From assembly GCA_963703045.1 (NCBI GenBank), contig OY969782.1:1426001-1490000 (forward strand): a stretch of 64,000 nucleotides of DNA, read 5' to 3'. Positions 16,767 through 25,817 of the stretch are shown here, in pieces (position 1 is the stretch's first letter; each line of letters starts with the position of its first letter). The position numbers and the translations under genes were made by a program. The stretch is from Miltoncostaea sp963703045. GTDB taxonomy: Bacteria > Actinomycetota > Thermoleophilia > Miltoncostaeales > Miltoncostaeaceae. The notes beneath the pieces were generated by a model that saw only the letters and a list, made by a program, of their open reading frames with translations, did no database searches and had not been told where the DNA came from.

Positions 16767-17333
16767 TCAGCGGGCGGGCTCGTAGGTCTGCAGCACCACG
16801 CCGGTGTCGAACTGCACCAGGTCGACCAGCCGGTAGGTGGCGAGGTCGGGCGACCCGGGGAACACCCGCATGCCGCTGCCGATGGTGACGGGGAAGACCA
16901 TGAGGCGGAGCTCGTCGACGAGATCGTGTGCGAGCAGCGTGTGCACGAGGGTGCCGCTGCCGGCCACGAGGATGGGATCGCCCTCGCCGCCCTTGAGCTC
17001 GGCCACCGCGCTCGGCACGTCGCCCGCGAGCACCGTCGCGTTCCAGCCCGGGTCGCGCAGGGTCGTCGAGGCGACGTGGGTGACCATGCCGTTCATGGCG
17101 TCCGCGAACTCGCCCTCCTGCGCGGGCCAGGCCGCGGCGAACGCCTCGAAGGTGACCCGGCCGAGCAGCAGCGATCCGGCCTCCTGCGCCTCGCGCAGCT
17201 TGTAGCCGTAGATGTCGGGGTGGGCGAACGGGATCGTCCACCCGGTGTGCGGGTGGCCCGGCTCCCCGCCTGGCGCCTCCATGCGGCCGTCGAGCGTCAC
17301 GAACTCGGTCACGATCAGGTGGCGCATCGTCAT
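16767..17333 (-). CDS. Dihydrofolate reductase family protein (RibD C-terminal type)
   Basis: A 188-residue single-domain protein of the RibD_C/DHFR-like fold. Start MTMRHLIVTEFVTLDG, then SLLLGRVTFEAFAAAWP, PILVAGSGTLVHTLLAHDLVDEL and LMVFPVTIGSGMRVFP, the usual strand order with the NADPH-binding GSGTL loop. Such stand-alone proteins are widespread in actinobacteria and reduce unknown substrates; it is not the housekeeping folA. A GAGAGGA ribosome binding site lies a few nt before the ATG. It is divergent from the flavin monooxygenase gene. Confidence 0.9.
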   Translation of the reverse strand: MTMRHLIVTEFVTLDGRMEAPGGEPGHPHTGWTIPFAHPDIYGYKLREAQEAGSLLLGRVTFEAFAAAWPAQEGEFADAMNGMVTHVASTTLRDPGWNATVLAGDVPSAVAELKGGEGDPILVAGSGTLVHTLLAHDLVDELRLMVFPVTIGSGMRVFPGSPDLATYRLVDLVQFDTGVVLQTYEPAR

Positions 17334-17380
17334 CCTCTCGGCATGGGCTCTCGACGCGGGGCGCGCCCCGCCCCCCGCGA

Positions 17381-17386
17381 TAGCCT
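17381..17386 (+). promoter_or_regulatory. -10 box TAGCCT
   Basis: TAGCCT lies 27 nt upstream of the GTG at 17414, and GAGGAGGGG (17402-17410) gives a strong Shine-Dalgarno just before the start. Confidence 0.45.
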
Positions 17387-17413
17387 GCCCGAGGATCCAC
17401 CGAGGAGGGGCGC

Positions 17414-18433
17414 GTGAGGGTCGTCGTCGTGGGTGGCGGGATGGCGGGGCTGGTGCTCGCGCGCGGCATCGCGCAGCGCGGGGGCTCGGCCGCCGTGATC
17501 GAGCGGGCGGATGCCGGGCGTCGCATTCCCGGCCCGATCATGCTGCCCTTCCAGGCGTACGACGCGCTCGACGAGATCGGCGTGCTCGAGCCGGTGCGCG
17601 CGCAGGGCATCGACGTGCCACCCCTGCGCGGGGGGCGGCCGGTGGCCGTGTCGGTCGCGCGGCAGACGGTCGTCGAGGCGCTGCGGTCGGGTCTCGAGAT
17701 CCTCTGGGAGCACGAGCTGGTCGACCTGCTGCGCGACGACGGGCGCGTCGTCGGCGCCCGTGTGCGCACACCGGACGGCGAGCACGACCTGCCCGCCGAC
17801 CTCGTGGTCGGCGCCGACGGCACCGGCTCCCGCGTGCGCGAGCTGGCCGGCATCCCGGCCGAGCTGCGCGTCGCCGACACGGCCTTCGTCTCGTTCCGCA
17901 GTCCCGTGCCCGGGCCCGAGCCCTTCTCGATCGCGTTCCTCTCGGACGGGCGCCAGCTGACGGTGCTCAACTGGGAGGGCGGCAGCGCGGGCGGCTGGCA
18001 GATCGATCGCCCGCCCGGCGGCGCCGCCGACGCGCTCGCGCCGGGGCTCGACGCCTTCCGCGACGCGTTCGTGCGGCTGCTGCCCCAGGCCGCCGGGCCG
18101 CTCGCGGCCCTCACCTCGGTCGACGAGCTCGGCTACCGCGAGGTCACCGAGGTGCGGTGCGAGCAGTGGTGGGCGCCGGGCGTCGCGCTCGTGGGCGAGG
18201 CGCTGCACGCCATGAACCCCGAGGTGGGCATCGGATCGGGCCTCGGCATGGGCGACGCGCAGGCGCTCGCGGTCGCCGTGTCCACCAACCCCGGCGACCC
18301 CGACGCCGCCTGCCGCGCCTACGAGCACTGGCGCCGGCCGGCGATCGCGCCGTACCTCGCCGTGGGCGGGACGGCCTCGAAGGTCTACGCCACCGGTCGC
18401 CGCCCCGACGAGGAGCGCTGGCCGCCCCGGTGA
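17414..18433 (+). CDS. FAD-dependent monooxygenase (PHBH-type)
   Basis: A 339-residue class A flavoprotein hydroxylase-like protein. The FAD dinucleotide motif VVVGGGMAGLVLARGIA is at residues 3-19, the DG motif is LVVGADGTGSRVRELAG, and the GD-type motif is ALVGEALHAMNPEVGIGSG, with Glu where Asp is usual. These enzymes hydroxylate or epoxidise aromatic substrates using NAD(P)H and oxygen. Substrate unknown. GTG start with excellent Shine-Dalgarno. It converges on the PQQ-dehydrogenase gene. Confidence 0.88.
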   Translation: MRVVVVGGGMAGLVLARGIAQRGGSAAVIERADAGRRIPGPIMLPFQAYDALDEIGVLEPVRAQGIDVPPLRGGRPVAVSVARQTVVEALRSGLEILWEHELVDLLRDDGRVVGARVRTPDGEHDLPADLVVGADGTGSRVRELAGIPAELRVADTAFVSFRSPVPGPEPFSIAFLSDGRQLTVLNWEGGSAGGWQIDRPPGGAADALAPGLDAFRDAFVRLLPQAAGPLAALTSVDELGYREVTEVRCEQWWAPGVALVGEALHAMNPEVGIGSGLGMGDAQALAVAVSTNPGDPDAACRAYEHWRRPAIAPYLAVGGTASKVYATGRRPDEERWPPR

Positions 18434-18488
18434 GCCCGTCCCCGGGAGGCCGGGGGGCGCGACGCCCGGGGCGATCCCGAGTCGGAGG

Positions 18489-20000
18489 TCAGGGACTCAC
18501 CCGCAGGGAGATCGGCCGGTTGACGAGCCTGCCGGCGACCCGGTACCGCAGCCGCAGCGTCTGGCGGCCCGCCGCGCGCGGGCGGAAGGCGAAGCCGACG
18601 GTGGCGCGGGCGGGCGCCAGGCGCACCGTGATCCATCCGCGGGTCAGCCGTCGCTGCAGCGCGACGCGGCCCGTCGGGCGGGTGGCGAAGCGCACCCGCA
18701 CGCGCACGGCCTCTCCGACCCGCACGCTCGCGGGCACCTCGAGGCGGCGGACCCCGGGCGCGCCGGGCACGGGCTCCGGGCGCGGGGCGCTGCGGGGCGT
18801 GGGCGCCGGACGGGCGTCGGGTGCCGTGCCCGGCTCGTCGACCGGATCGCCGGCGCCCGGGTCGAGGGAGGGGGGCGGGGCGGGGACGGCTCCGGCCGGG
18901 GGGACGATGCGGATGATGCGGTCGTCGGCGCCGATGGGCGCACCGCGCCCGTCGCGGTTGCTCGTCGTCACCCAGATCGAGCCGTCGGGCGCCTCGCTCA
19001 CCGCGCGCAGCCGGCCGTAGGTGTCCTGCAGCAGGGGCTGGTCGTCGGTGACGCGGGCCTCGTCGAGCGTGAGCAGCCGCAGCACCTTGCCCTTGAGTCC
19101 GGCGACCAGGGCCCGGCCGGTCCACGTGGAGCCCGGGAGGGTCACGAACGCGAGGCCCGAGGGGGCGATCGTGGTCGGCCAGAGGTGCACGGGGGCCACG
19201 TAGGAGCCGTGGGCGGCGCCGCGCACGTTGGGCCACCCGTAGTTGCCCCCCGGCACGATCACGTCGAGCTCGTCGTCGCCGCTCGGGCCGTCGAAGCCGC
19301 TCGGGCCGTGCTCGGTGGAGAAGAAGCGGCCCGAGCCCGGCTGCCAGGCGAAGCCCTGCGGGTTGCGCACGCCGATGGCGTGGAAGGTCGGCGTCACCCG
19401 CCCGCCCCGGAACCCGCCCGGCGCGACCCGCAGGATCTTGCCGTTGGAGACCGACGACGACTGCGACCGCCAGCCCTCGCCGGCGTCGCCGGTGCCGACG
19501 TACATCGCCCCGTCGGGTCCGAAGCGCACGCGCCCGGACGAGTGGATCGAGCCCATCGTGATGCCGCCGATCACGGTGCCGTCGCGCGTCATCCGCACGC
19601 CGTCCCAGCGCCAGCGCTGCACCTGCATCTCCGACTCGACGGTGGCGGTCAGGTAGACGAACGGGTACGTGGCGAACTGGGGATCGAGGGCGATGCCGAG
19701 CAGGCCGCCCTCGCCGTTCTGGCTCACCGTCTGGCTCGACACGGGCGTCGGCGACACGGTGCCGGTGGCCGACACGAGGCGCACGGTGCCGGTGCGCTCG
19801 GTCACCAGGGCGCGGCCGTCCGGCAGGAACGCGATGTCCCAGGGGACGGTCAGGCCGGTGCTGATGACGCTGACCTGGGGGGCGCCGCTCGAGCGGGCCA
19901 GGGCGGCGGCACCGGGGTCGGGCGACCCCAGTGCGAGGAGGGCGGCCGAGGCCGCGGCGAGGGCGGCGAGGGCGGGGCGCAGACGATGGGCTGTGGGCAT
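18489..20000 (-). CDS. Secreted PQQ-dependent sugar dehydrogenase with C-terminal extension
   Basis: A 503-residue protein with a Sec signal peptide (residues 1-35, ending near AAALA). A six-bladed GSDH propeller follows: LTVPWDIAFLPDGRALVTER, GEGGLLGIALDPQFA, RVRFGPDGAMYVGTGDAG, RNPQGFAWQPGSG, STEHGPSGFDGPSGDDELD and PGGNYGWPNV are soluble aldose sugar dehydrogenase hallmarks. After about residue 365 comes a Pro-rich linker and an 85-residue beta-rich domain with an RxxL pattern, perhaps for cell-wall attachment. It oxidises sugars in the periplasm or wall using PQQ; no PQQ synthesis genes are in the window. Start at 20000 is chosen for the signal peptide. Confidence 0.88.
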   Translation of the reverse strand: MPTAHRLRPALAALAAASAALLALGSPDPGAAALARSSGAPQVSVISTGLTVPWDIAFLPDGRALVTERTGTVRLVSATGTVSPTPVSSQTVSQNGEGGLLGIALDPQFATYPFVYLTATVESEMQVQRWRWDGVRMTRDGTVIGGITMGSIHSSGRVRFGPDGAMYVGTGDAGEGWRSQSSSVSNGKILRVAPGGFRGGRVTPTFHAIGVRNPQGFAWQPGSGRFFSTEHGPSGFDGPSGDDELDVIVPGGNYGWPNVRGAAHGSYVAPVHLWPTTIAPSGLAFVTLPGSTWTGRALVAGLKGKVLRLLTLDEARVTDDQPLLQDTYGRLRAVSEAPDGSIWVTTSNRDGRGAPIGADDRIIRIVPPAGAVPAPPPSLDPGAGDPVDEPGTAPDARPAPTPRSAPRPEPVPGAPGVRRLEVPASVRVGEAVRVRVRFATRPTGRVALQRRLTRGWITVRLAPARATVGFAFRPRAAGRQTLRLRYRVAGRLVNRPISLRVSP

Positions 20001-20138
20001 GGGGCTCGTCTCGGCGGCGACCCGCCCGGCTATGAACGTTGCGCCGCACGAGGTGCGACGGCGCGGGCGGCGGCGGCCTGTCACAGGCGGTCACGGGACG
20101 GTCACGGCGGCGCAGCCGAGCGCAGCCGAGCCCGGCCC

Positions 20139-20144
20139 TAGACT
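20139..20144 (+). promoter_or_regulatory. -10 box TAGACT, leaderless start
   Basis: TAGACT is followed by 7 nt and GTG at 20152, which fixes the start of the downstream gene. Confidence 0.5.
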
Positions 20145-20151
20145 CACCGCC

Positions 20152-20982
20152 GTGGTCGCAGCACTCGGATCGCGAGCGGCTGCGGCCGACGACAACGGCA
20201 TGGCCCTCTCCGCGCCGTGCCGACCCGAGGTCCGCTCCCAGCGGGTGCGGCTCGGCGACGGCGCGGCCACGACCGTCCACGTCGCGGCGTACCCGCGGGC
20301 GCTCGTCGTCGCGACGGTCGTCGTGCTGCCCGCGCCCGAGCCCCTGCCCGCCTGGTGCGGGCGCGCGGGCGTGCGCGACGCCCTGGTGGGCGGCTTCTTC
20401 GTCACGCCCGGCGGCCCCCCGCTCGGCGAGGTGTGGGTCGGCGGGCGGCGCGCCGCGACGCTCCCGTTCGACGCGCCCTTCGCCGGCGGGCGTTCGTGCA
20501 TCCACCTGCACGAGGAGCGCGTCACGATCGCCCCGCTCGCCGCGCTGGCGGCGGATCCGTCCGGAGACCTGCTGCAGGCCGGGCCGGCGCTCGTCGCCGG
20601 CGGCCGGGTGATCGTGCGCGAGGCGGAGGACCCGGAGGGCTTCTCGGCCGGCGTGGCGCAGTTCGACTCGGACATCACCGCGGGCCGCCATCCGCGGGCC
20701 GCGATCGGCGTCACCGGCGACCGGCTGCTCGCGGTCGCGAGCGAGGGGCGCGCCGCCGACGAGGCGGGGCTGACGCTGCGCGAGCTCGCCGAGCTGATGG
20801 CGGGCCTCGGCGCGGGCGAGGCGATCAACCTCGACGGCGGGGGCTCGACCTCGCTCGTCGTCGACGGGCGCCTGCTCAACCGCCCCCGCGAGATGGACGG
20901 CACCGAGGTGGTGGGCGGGCGGGCGCTCGCCACGGCGCTCGCCTTCGTGCCCCGCGGTCAGCCCGAGGCCGCCGCCGCGTAG
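20152..20982 (+). CDS. Phosphodiester glycosidase (NAGPA) family protein
   Basis: A 276-residue protein. The C-terminal half has the NAGPA/phosphodiester glycosidase signature: RHPRAAIGVTGDRLLAVASEG, LTLRELAELMAGLGAGEAIN and the LDGGGSTSLVVDGRLLN motif, with the Asp and the Gly-rich turn at the active site. The N-terminal part contains DALVGGFFVTPGGPPLGE, a region present in many bacterial members. No signal peptide is seen, so it may be cytosolic. The substrate is probably a glycosyl-phosphodiester but is unknown. The 3' end overlaps the convergent glycosyltransferase gene by 25 nt. Confidence 0.85.
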   Translation: MVAALGSRAAAADDNGMALSAPCRPEVRSQRVRLGDGAATTVHVAAYPRALVVATVVVLPAPEPLPAWCGRAGVRDALVGGFFVTPGGPPLGEVWVGGRRAATLPFDAPFAGGRSCIHLHEERVTIAPLAALAADPSGDLLQAGPALVAGGRVIVREAEDPEGFSAGVAQFDSDITAGRHPRAAIGVTGDRLLAVASEGRAADEAGLTLRELAELMAGLGAGEAINLDGGGSTSLVVDGRLLNRPREMDGTEVVGGRALATALAFVPRGQPEAAAA

Positions 20983-22346
20983 ACGTCGGCGACCGTCTGC
21001 GCGACGGCCCCGATCGAGAAGCGCTCGCGGGCGCGACGGATGCCGTTGGCCCCGCGGATCGCGCGCTCCGCCGGCGCCTGCGCCGCCGCGACCAGGGCGG
21101 CCGCGAGCGCCTCCTCGTCGTCGGGCGGCACCAGCCAGCCGCATCGGTCCGGAGAGCCGGGATCGGCGTCGATGAAGGTCGGCGGCGCGGCCACGTCGCA
21201 CGCGATGACCGGCACCCCCGTGGCCATCGCCTCGACGTACACCTGCCCGAACCGCTCCGCCACCGACGGCACGGCCATGACGTCGGCGCACGGCAGCACC
21301 TGGGCGAGCTCGGCGTGCGACCGCCATCCGGCGAAGAACACCTCGTGCCCCCACGGCGACCGGGCGGCGACCTCGGCGGGGTGCTCGCCCTCCCACTCGC
21401 CCGCCGAGCCCCCGACGAAGAGCAGCGGCAGCGGACGACCGAGGCGTTGCCGGGCGCGCGCGTGCGCGCGCACCAGCAGCCCGGTGCGCTTGACGGCCGT
21501 GAAGCGCCCGACGTAGAGCAGCCTCACCGACCCGGGGTCGAGCAGCGGCGCGATCTGCTCCGGCGTGTACCGCAGATCCCCCGGGCGCGGACGCTCGGGC
21601 GACCACCCGCGGGGCTCGTCGCACAGCCACCGGCGCAGCAGGGCCGCCCGTTCGTCCTCCCCCGCCCTGCGGGCCGCGAAGAGGCGCAGGTCGACGCCGT
21701 TCGGCACGATCGCGATGCGCTCCTCGTCGACCCCCAGCAGCACGCGCGTGTCGGCCGCCGAACCCGGCGAGGAGACCAGCACCCGGGCCGACCCGGCCGC
21801 CCAGCGACGCATGCGCGCCCGCCACTCGTCGAGGTGGGGCCATACCTCGCCCCGGTCGGCCCCCTCCAGCATGAGCAGCTCGGTGCCGTGGATGTGCGTG
21901 ATCACGGGCAGATCGGGGCGGATGCGGGCGAGCGCCTCGTGGATCGGCGTCAGGTGGTGGAGGTGCGCGACCTCGACCCCGTCGAGCACACCGGGCGCGC
22001 GCAGGATGCGCTCCCACTCCCGCACGAGGTGGTCGGCCACCGCGTCGTCGAGCGAGGCGGCGACGGGATCGGGCGCCCCGCGGCGGTCCTCGAACGAGGG
22101 GTGCATGGGCGGAGACGCGAGCACCGGCGTGGGCGCGCCGACCGCATCGTCGTAGGGCACCGCCACGAGGTCCGCCTCGGGGCCGAAGAACGAGCGCGCG
22201 TGACCGGCGTCGCCGGGCGCTCCGAGCGAGCCCGCCACGATGCGCGTCGTCCACCCGGTCGCCGGGAGGGCGCGGGCCAGGTAGTGGACGACCTGCGCCG
22301 ATCCCCCGCGGGGGAAGAAGATCAGCGCCTGGAGGGCCCTCCGCAC
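20958..22346 (-). CDS. GT4 family glycosyltransferase
   Basis: A 462-residue GT-B fold enzyme. The N-domain starts LIFFPRGGSAQVVHYLARAL (donor-side Gly loop), then VAHLHHLTPIHEAL and ITHIHGTELL. The C-domain carries RLLYVGRFTAVKRTGLLVRA, VMAVPSVAERFGQVYVEAMA (the E-x7-E motif of retaining GT4 enzymes) and GVPVIACDV. It probably transfers a sugar from a nucleotide donor to a lipid or secondary metabolite; acceptor unknown. No other glycan cluster genes adjoin. GTG start with a leaderless -10 box. It converges on the NAGPA gene. Confidence 0.92.
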   Translation of the reverse strand: MRRALQALIFFPRGGSAQVVHYLARALPATGWTTRIVAGSLGAPGDAGHARSFFGPEADLVAVPYDDAVGAPTPVLASPPMHPSFEDRRGAPDPVAASLDDAVADHLVREWERILRAPGVLDGVEVAHLHHLTPIHEALARIRPDLPVITHIHGTELLMLEGADRGEVWPHLDEWRARMRRWAAGSARVLVSSPGSAADTRVLLGVDEERIAIVPNGVDLRLFAARRAGEDERAALLRRWLCDEPRGWSPERPRPGDLRYTPEQIAPLLDPGSVRLLYVGRFTAVKRTGLLVRAHARARQRLGRPLPLLFVGGSAGEWEGEHPAEVAARSPWGHEVFFAGWRSHAELAQVLPCADVMAVPSVAERFGQVYVEAMATGVPVIACDVAAPPTFIDADPGSPDRCGWLVPPDDEEALAAALVAAAQAPAERAIRGANGIRRARERFSIGAVAQTVADVYAAAASG

Positions 22347-22352
22347 CGACCG

Positions 22353-22358
22353 ACCCTA
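22353..22358 (-). promoter_or_regulatory. -10 box TAGGGT, leaderless start
   Basis: On the minus strand TAGGGT is followed by 6 nt and the GTG start at 22346. Confidence 0.5.
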
Positions 22359-22390
22359 CGCGCGTCGCGACACGCCCGCGCGCCGCCCGG

Positions 22391-22600
22391 CTAGCGTCCG
22401 CGCCCGGTGCGCTCCTGCAGCTCGTCGATGCGCCGCGAGGCGTCGGCCTTCGAGAGGCCGGCGTCGAACTCCTCGCCCGCCTCCTGGCACAGGGTCTGGA
22501 GGTAGGAGGCCTGAGGGCCGGTCATCGGCTCGTCGCCGGTGGTCCAGTCGCCGGGGTCCTTCTCGGGGTTGGGCGTCGTCGCCGCGGGATCGTCGGTCAT
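22391..22600 (-). CDS. DUF3072 domain protein
   Basis: A 69-residue acidic soluble protein. The segment MTGPQASYLQTLCQEAGEEF followed by LSKADASRRIDELQERTGRG matches the DUF3072 pattern of actinobacteria (a short helical protein ending in a TGRG-like tail). Function unknown. It lies between the glycosyltransferase and the divergent SDR gene. Confidence 0.8.
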   Translation of the reverse strand: MTDDPAATTPNPEKDPGDWTTGDEPMTGPQASYLQTLCQEAGEEFDAGLSKADASRRIDELQERTGRGR

Positions 22601-22723
22601 GGCCGCCGGTTTCCCGGCCCGGCCGGGCGCCAAACGGCATCGGGCGGCACGCGGCCGCGGGGTGGCCGCCGGCCGGCCGTGCTGCGATGGTCCGCGGTGA
22701 CCGAGCCACGACGGGGGTGCGCG

Positions 22724-23422
22724 ATGAGCCGCGGAACGGGAGTGACGATCGTGACCGGCGGGACCGGGGGTCTCGGCGTGGGCGTCGTCGAGGCGCTGGT
22801 CGACGCGGGACACGACGTGGTCGTCACCTGGGTGGTCGAGGGCGAGGTCGAGCGGTTCCCGGCGCACCTGCGCGAGCGCTGCCGCCTCGAGCGCTGCGAC
22901 GTGCTCTCGCGCGACGACCTCGCGCGCCTGGTCGCCCTGCTCGAGCCCGACGGCGTCTGGGCGGTCGCCCACCTGGTGGGGGGCTATCTCGACGGCGCCC
23001 CGCTGGGGGAGATGACCGACGAGCAGTGGGACGGCCAGTTCGCGCTCAACGCCCGCTCGGCCGCGCTGGTGCTGGGCGCCGTGCTGCCCGGCATGGCGGC
23101 GCGCGGCGGAGGGCGGGCGGTCGCGGTCGGCAGCCGCGCGGCCCTGCGGCCGTTCGCGGGGGCGAGCGCCTACGCCGCGTCGAAGGCTGCCGTCATCGCC
23201 CTCGTCGAGACGGCCTCGCAGGAGGTCCGGGGGGCCGGGGTGAACGTCAACTGCGTGCTGCCGAGCGTCATCGACACCCCCGCCAACCGGGCCGCCGATC
23301 CGGCCGCCGACCCGGATCGCTGGGTCCGGCCGCGCGAGATCGGCGAGGTGGTGGCCTTCCTCTGCTCGCGCGAGGCGTCGGCGGTGACCGGCGCGGCGAT
23401 CCCGGTCTACGGGCGCGCGTGA
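22724..23422 (+). CDS. Short-chain dehydrogenase/reductase
   Basis: A 232-residue classical SDR. The coenzyme motif VTGGTGGLGVGVVEA starts at residue 9, the structural motif is NARSAALVLGAVLP, and the catalytic triad region is AVGSRAALRPFAGASAYAASKAA (Ser, Tyr, Lys in YxxxK). The C-terminus VTGAAIPVYGRA is typical. A GTG at 22697 in the same frame could extend it by nine residues; it has a TGCGAT box upstream, so both starts are possible. The stop overlaps the GTG start of the lipoprotein gene (GTGA). Substrate unknown. Confidence 0.9.
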   Translation: MSRGTGVTIVTGGTGGLGVGVVEALVDAGHDVVVTWVVEGEVERFPAHLRERCRLERCDVLSRDDLARLVALLEPDGVWAVAHLVGGYLDGAPLGEMTDEQWDGQFALNARSAALVLGAVLPGMAARGGGRAVAVGSRAALRPFAGASAYAASKAAVIALVETASQEVRGAGVNVNCVLPSVIDTPANRAADPAADPDRWVRPREIGEVVAFLCSREASAVTGAAIPVYGRA

Positions 23423-24588
23423 GGCGCACGGCCGCGGTGACCGGGGCCGTGCGCCTCGCGGCGACGCTCTGCGCGCTGGCCGTCGGCGCTCTCGCCGCCG
23501 GCTGCGGCGGGTCGGCGACCGGCGTCGTCACGACCGTCCCGGCATCGACGACCACCGGGGCCGGCGCGACGACCCCCGCCGCGCCGCTGACGCTCGACGC
23601 GCGCGTGCCGACCGCGGAGGAGTTCACCTCGTTCGTCCCCGTCGCGACGCAGATCGTCAACCTCGACGACTTCGCGGACGAGGTGGATTACGACGACGAC
23701 GGCGCCGCGGCCCAGGCGCAGCTGGGGGCCGCCGGCTTCCGGCGGGGGGTCCTGCGGGCCTACGACACCCCCGCCGCGGCGCAGGCGCTCGCGTTCGTCG
23801 CCGAGGTCTCGCCGGACGCCGCCCCCGGCCTGGTCGACGCCATCGTCACGCAGGCCGCGGAGCTGAGCGGCGAGCCCGGCCTGAAGGTGACCCGCTTCAC
23901 GATCGACGAGGCCGGCGGCGCGCGGGGCGCCGAGATCGCCGGAACGAGCAACGGCGGTCAGATCGCGGCGGCGATCGTCGTCTTCGCCGACGGGGCCTAC
24001 GTCTACGGCCTCCAGTCCGCCCGCCAGGACGGCGGCGGGTCGCCGCTCGACGCGGTGCGGACCGCGGCCGTCGCCTGGCACGCGCGCGTCGCCGGCGCCC
24101 CGGCGGCCCCCGAGACCGGCACGACCGCGACGACGCCCGGCGCCGGCGCGCAGGCGCCCTTCCCCGACGCCGGCGAGATCGCGCTGCTCACCCACGTCCC
24201 CACCCCGACCGCCGACGACTGCGGCCGAACGGCCGCGGGCGCCCGCGCCGCCGGGGCGCTCACGAGCGTGCGCTGCGACACCGAGAGCCACCGCGTCTAC
24301 TACGAGCAGTTCGCCACCGCCGAGGACACGCAGACGGCGTACGACGGGTATCTCGAGGCCAACGGCATCGTGCGCGGCGAGGGCACGACCTGCGACGACG
24401 GGGCTCCGGCCGAGGGCACCTGGGACGGCGACGACGACCGCGTGGTCTGCTTCAGGAACGACGCCGGCGTCTGGGTCGTCTGGAGCTCCGCCGAACTGCG
24501 CCTCGTGGCCGTCGCGTTCGACGCGGACGGCACCGTCCGGCAGCTCTTCGGCTGGTGGAAGGGGCCGGGCTCGGGTCCGATCGGCTGA
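23419..24588 (+). CDS. Lipoprotein of unknown function
   Basis: A 389-residue protein. The N-terminus is a lipoprotein signal: arginines, a hydrophobic stretch and the lipobox LAAGC at about residues 24-28, followed by a Thr/Pro/Ala-rich linker. The exported part has two similar beta-rich units (about 65-230 and 250-385), the second containing conserved-looking cysteines and tryptophans (DDRVVCFRNDAGVWVVWSS). Translationally coupled to the SDR gene by GTGA. Lipid anchoring is predicted from the motif only. No family recognised. Confidence 0.8.
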   Translation: MRRTAAVTGAVRLAATLCALAVGALAAGCGGSATGVVTTVPASTTTGAGATTPAAPLTLDARVPTAEEFTSFVPVATQIVNLDDFADEVDYDDDGAAAQAQLGAAGFRRGVLRAYDTPAAAQALAFVAEVSPDAAPGLVDAIVTQAAELSGEPGLKVTRFTIDEAGGARGAEIAGTSNGGQIAAAIVVFADGAYVYGLQSARQDGGGSPLDAVRTAAVAWHARVAGAPAAPETGTTATTPGAGAQAPFPDAGEIALLTHVPTPTADDCGRTAAGARAAGALTSVRCDTESHRVYYEQFATAEDTQTAYDGYLEANGIVRGEGTTCDDGAPAEGTWDGDDDRVVCFRNDAGVWVVWSSAELRLVAVAFDADGTVRQLFGWWKGPGSGPIG

Positions 24589-24652
24589 GCCAGGCCCCCG
24601 CCGCCGCGCGGCCGCGGGGTGGGGCGGGCGGGCGAGCGGCGCTCCGCGGACC

Positions 24653-24658
24653 TACGAT
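24653..24658 (+). promoter_or_regulatory. -10 box TACGAT, leaderless start
   Basis: TACGAT is followed by 6 nt and the GTG start at 24665. Confidence 0.5.
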
Positions 24659-24664
24659 GGCGGG

Positions 24665-25730
24665 GTGAGCACCCCCGCCCTCCGGCTCGGAGTCCTCGAC
24701 CAGTCGCCCGTCGCCGAGGGGTCCGACGGCGGACAGGCACTCCGCAACACGATCGACCTCGCCCGGCACGCCGAGGACCTCGGCTTCGGGCGGTACTGGG
24801 TCGCCGAGCACCACGGCGGCCCGATGCTGGCCGGGGCCAGCCCCGAGGCCCTCATCGGCCCGATCGCCGCGGCCACGCGGTCGCTGCGGGTGGGCAGCGG
24901 CGGGGTGATGCTGCCGCACTACAGCCCGCTGAAGGTCGCGGAGTCGTTCAGCGTGCTGTCGGGCCTCTTCCCCGGCCGCATCGATCTCGGCATCGGCCGC
25001 GCCGCCGGCACCGACCCCACGACCACGTACGCGCTGCAGCGCGACCGGCGCGAGGCGTCGCCCGACGACTTCCCCCAGCAGCTCGCCGAGCTGATGGCCT
25101 ACCTGCGCGACGAGTTGCCGGCCGGTCATCCGTTCGGCCGGCTCGCCGCGCTGCCGGGGCTCCCCGCCGCGCCCGCGCTCTGGCTGCTCGGATCGTCTGC
25201 CGCAGAGCGCCCTCTGGGCCGCGGAGGCCGGCCTGCCCTACGCGTTCGCCGACTTCATCAACCCGCGTGGGGCCGAGATGGCGGCCCGGTACCGCGAGCT
25301 CTTCTCGCCCTCGGCCGACCTGGCCGAGCCGCGCGTGATCGCCGCCGTGTCGGCGATCTGCGCCGAGACCGACGACGAGGCCGACCACCTGGCCACGAGC
25401 GTGACCATGGCGATGCGGCTGCTGCGCCGCGGCCATCTGATCGCCGTGCCCACCCCCGAGCGCGCCCGCGACTGGCTCGCCGAGGACGGCGCGCGCCGCA
25501 CGCCGCAGCCCGGCGCGCCGCTGCGCCGCGGCTCGCGCCGCATGATCGTGGGCGCACCCGACACGGTCCGCGCCCAGCTCGAGGAGGTCGCCGCCGAGTA
25601 CGGGGCCGACGAGCTCCTCGTGGTCACCATCACCCACTCCCACGAGGCCCGGCGCCGCTCGTACGAGCTCATCGCCGACGCCCTCGCGCTCGGCGCCGCG
25701 CCCCGGGCCGCGGAGGTCCGCGCGGGGTAG
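24665..25730 (+). pseudogene. MsnO8-type LLM oxidoreductase, frameshifted by one extra base
   Basis: Reads as a luciferase-like flavin monooxygenase of the MsnO8 group: LGVLDQSPVAEGSDG at the start, RYWVAEHHGGPMLAGASPE and GRIDLGIGRAAGTDP. The frame breaks at about 25202 within GCC-G-CAG. Deleting one base gives GSSAQSALWAAEAGLPYAFADF and continues to a proper end at 25730, 354 residues, normal for the family. Without correction the first frame runs on into arginine-rich noise to 25747. The break matches a window-wide pattern of single extra bases, so the gene is probably functional in the organism. Confidence 0.8.
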
Positions 25731-25817
25731 GCGCGGCCGGCGTGTGACACGGGGCGCCGCGGCGGCGGATGATGCGCAGTGGGTCGCCCGGACCCGTTCA
25801 CGCGGCGGAGGTTCACG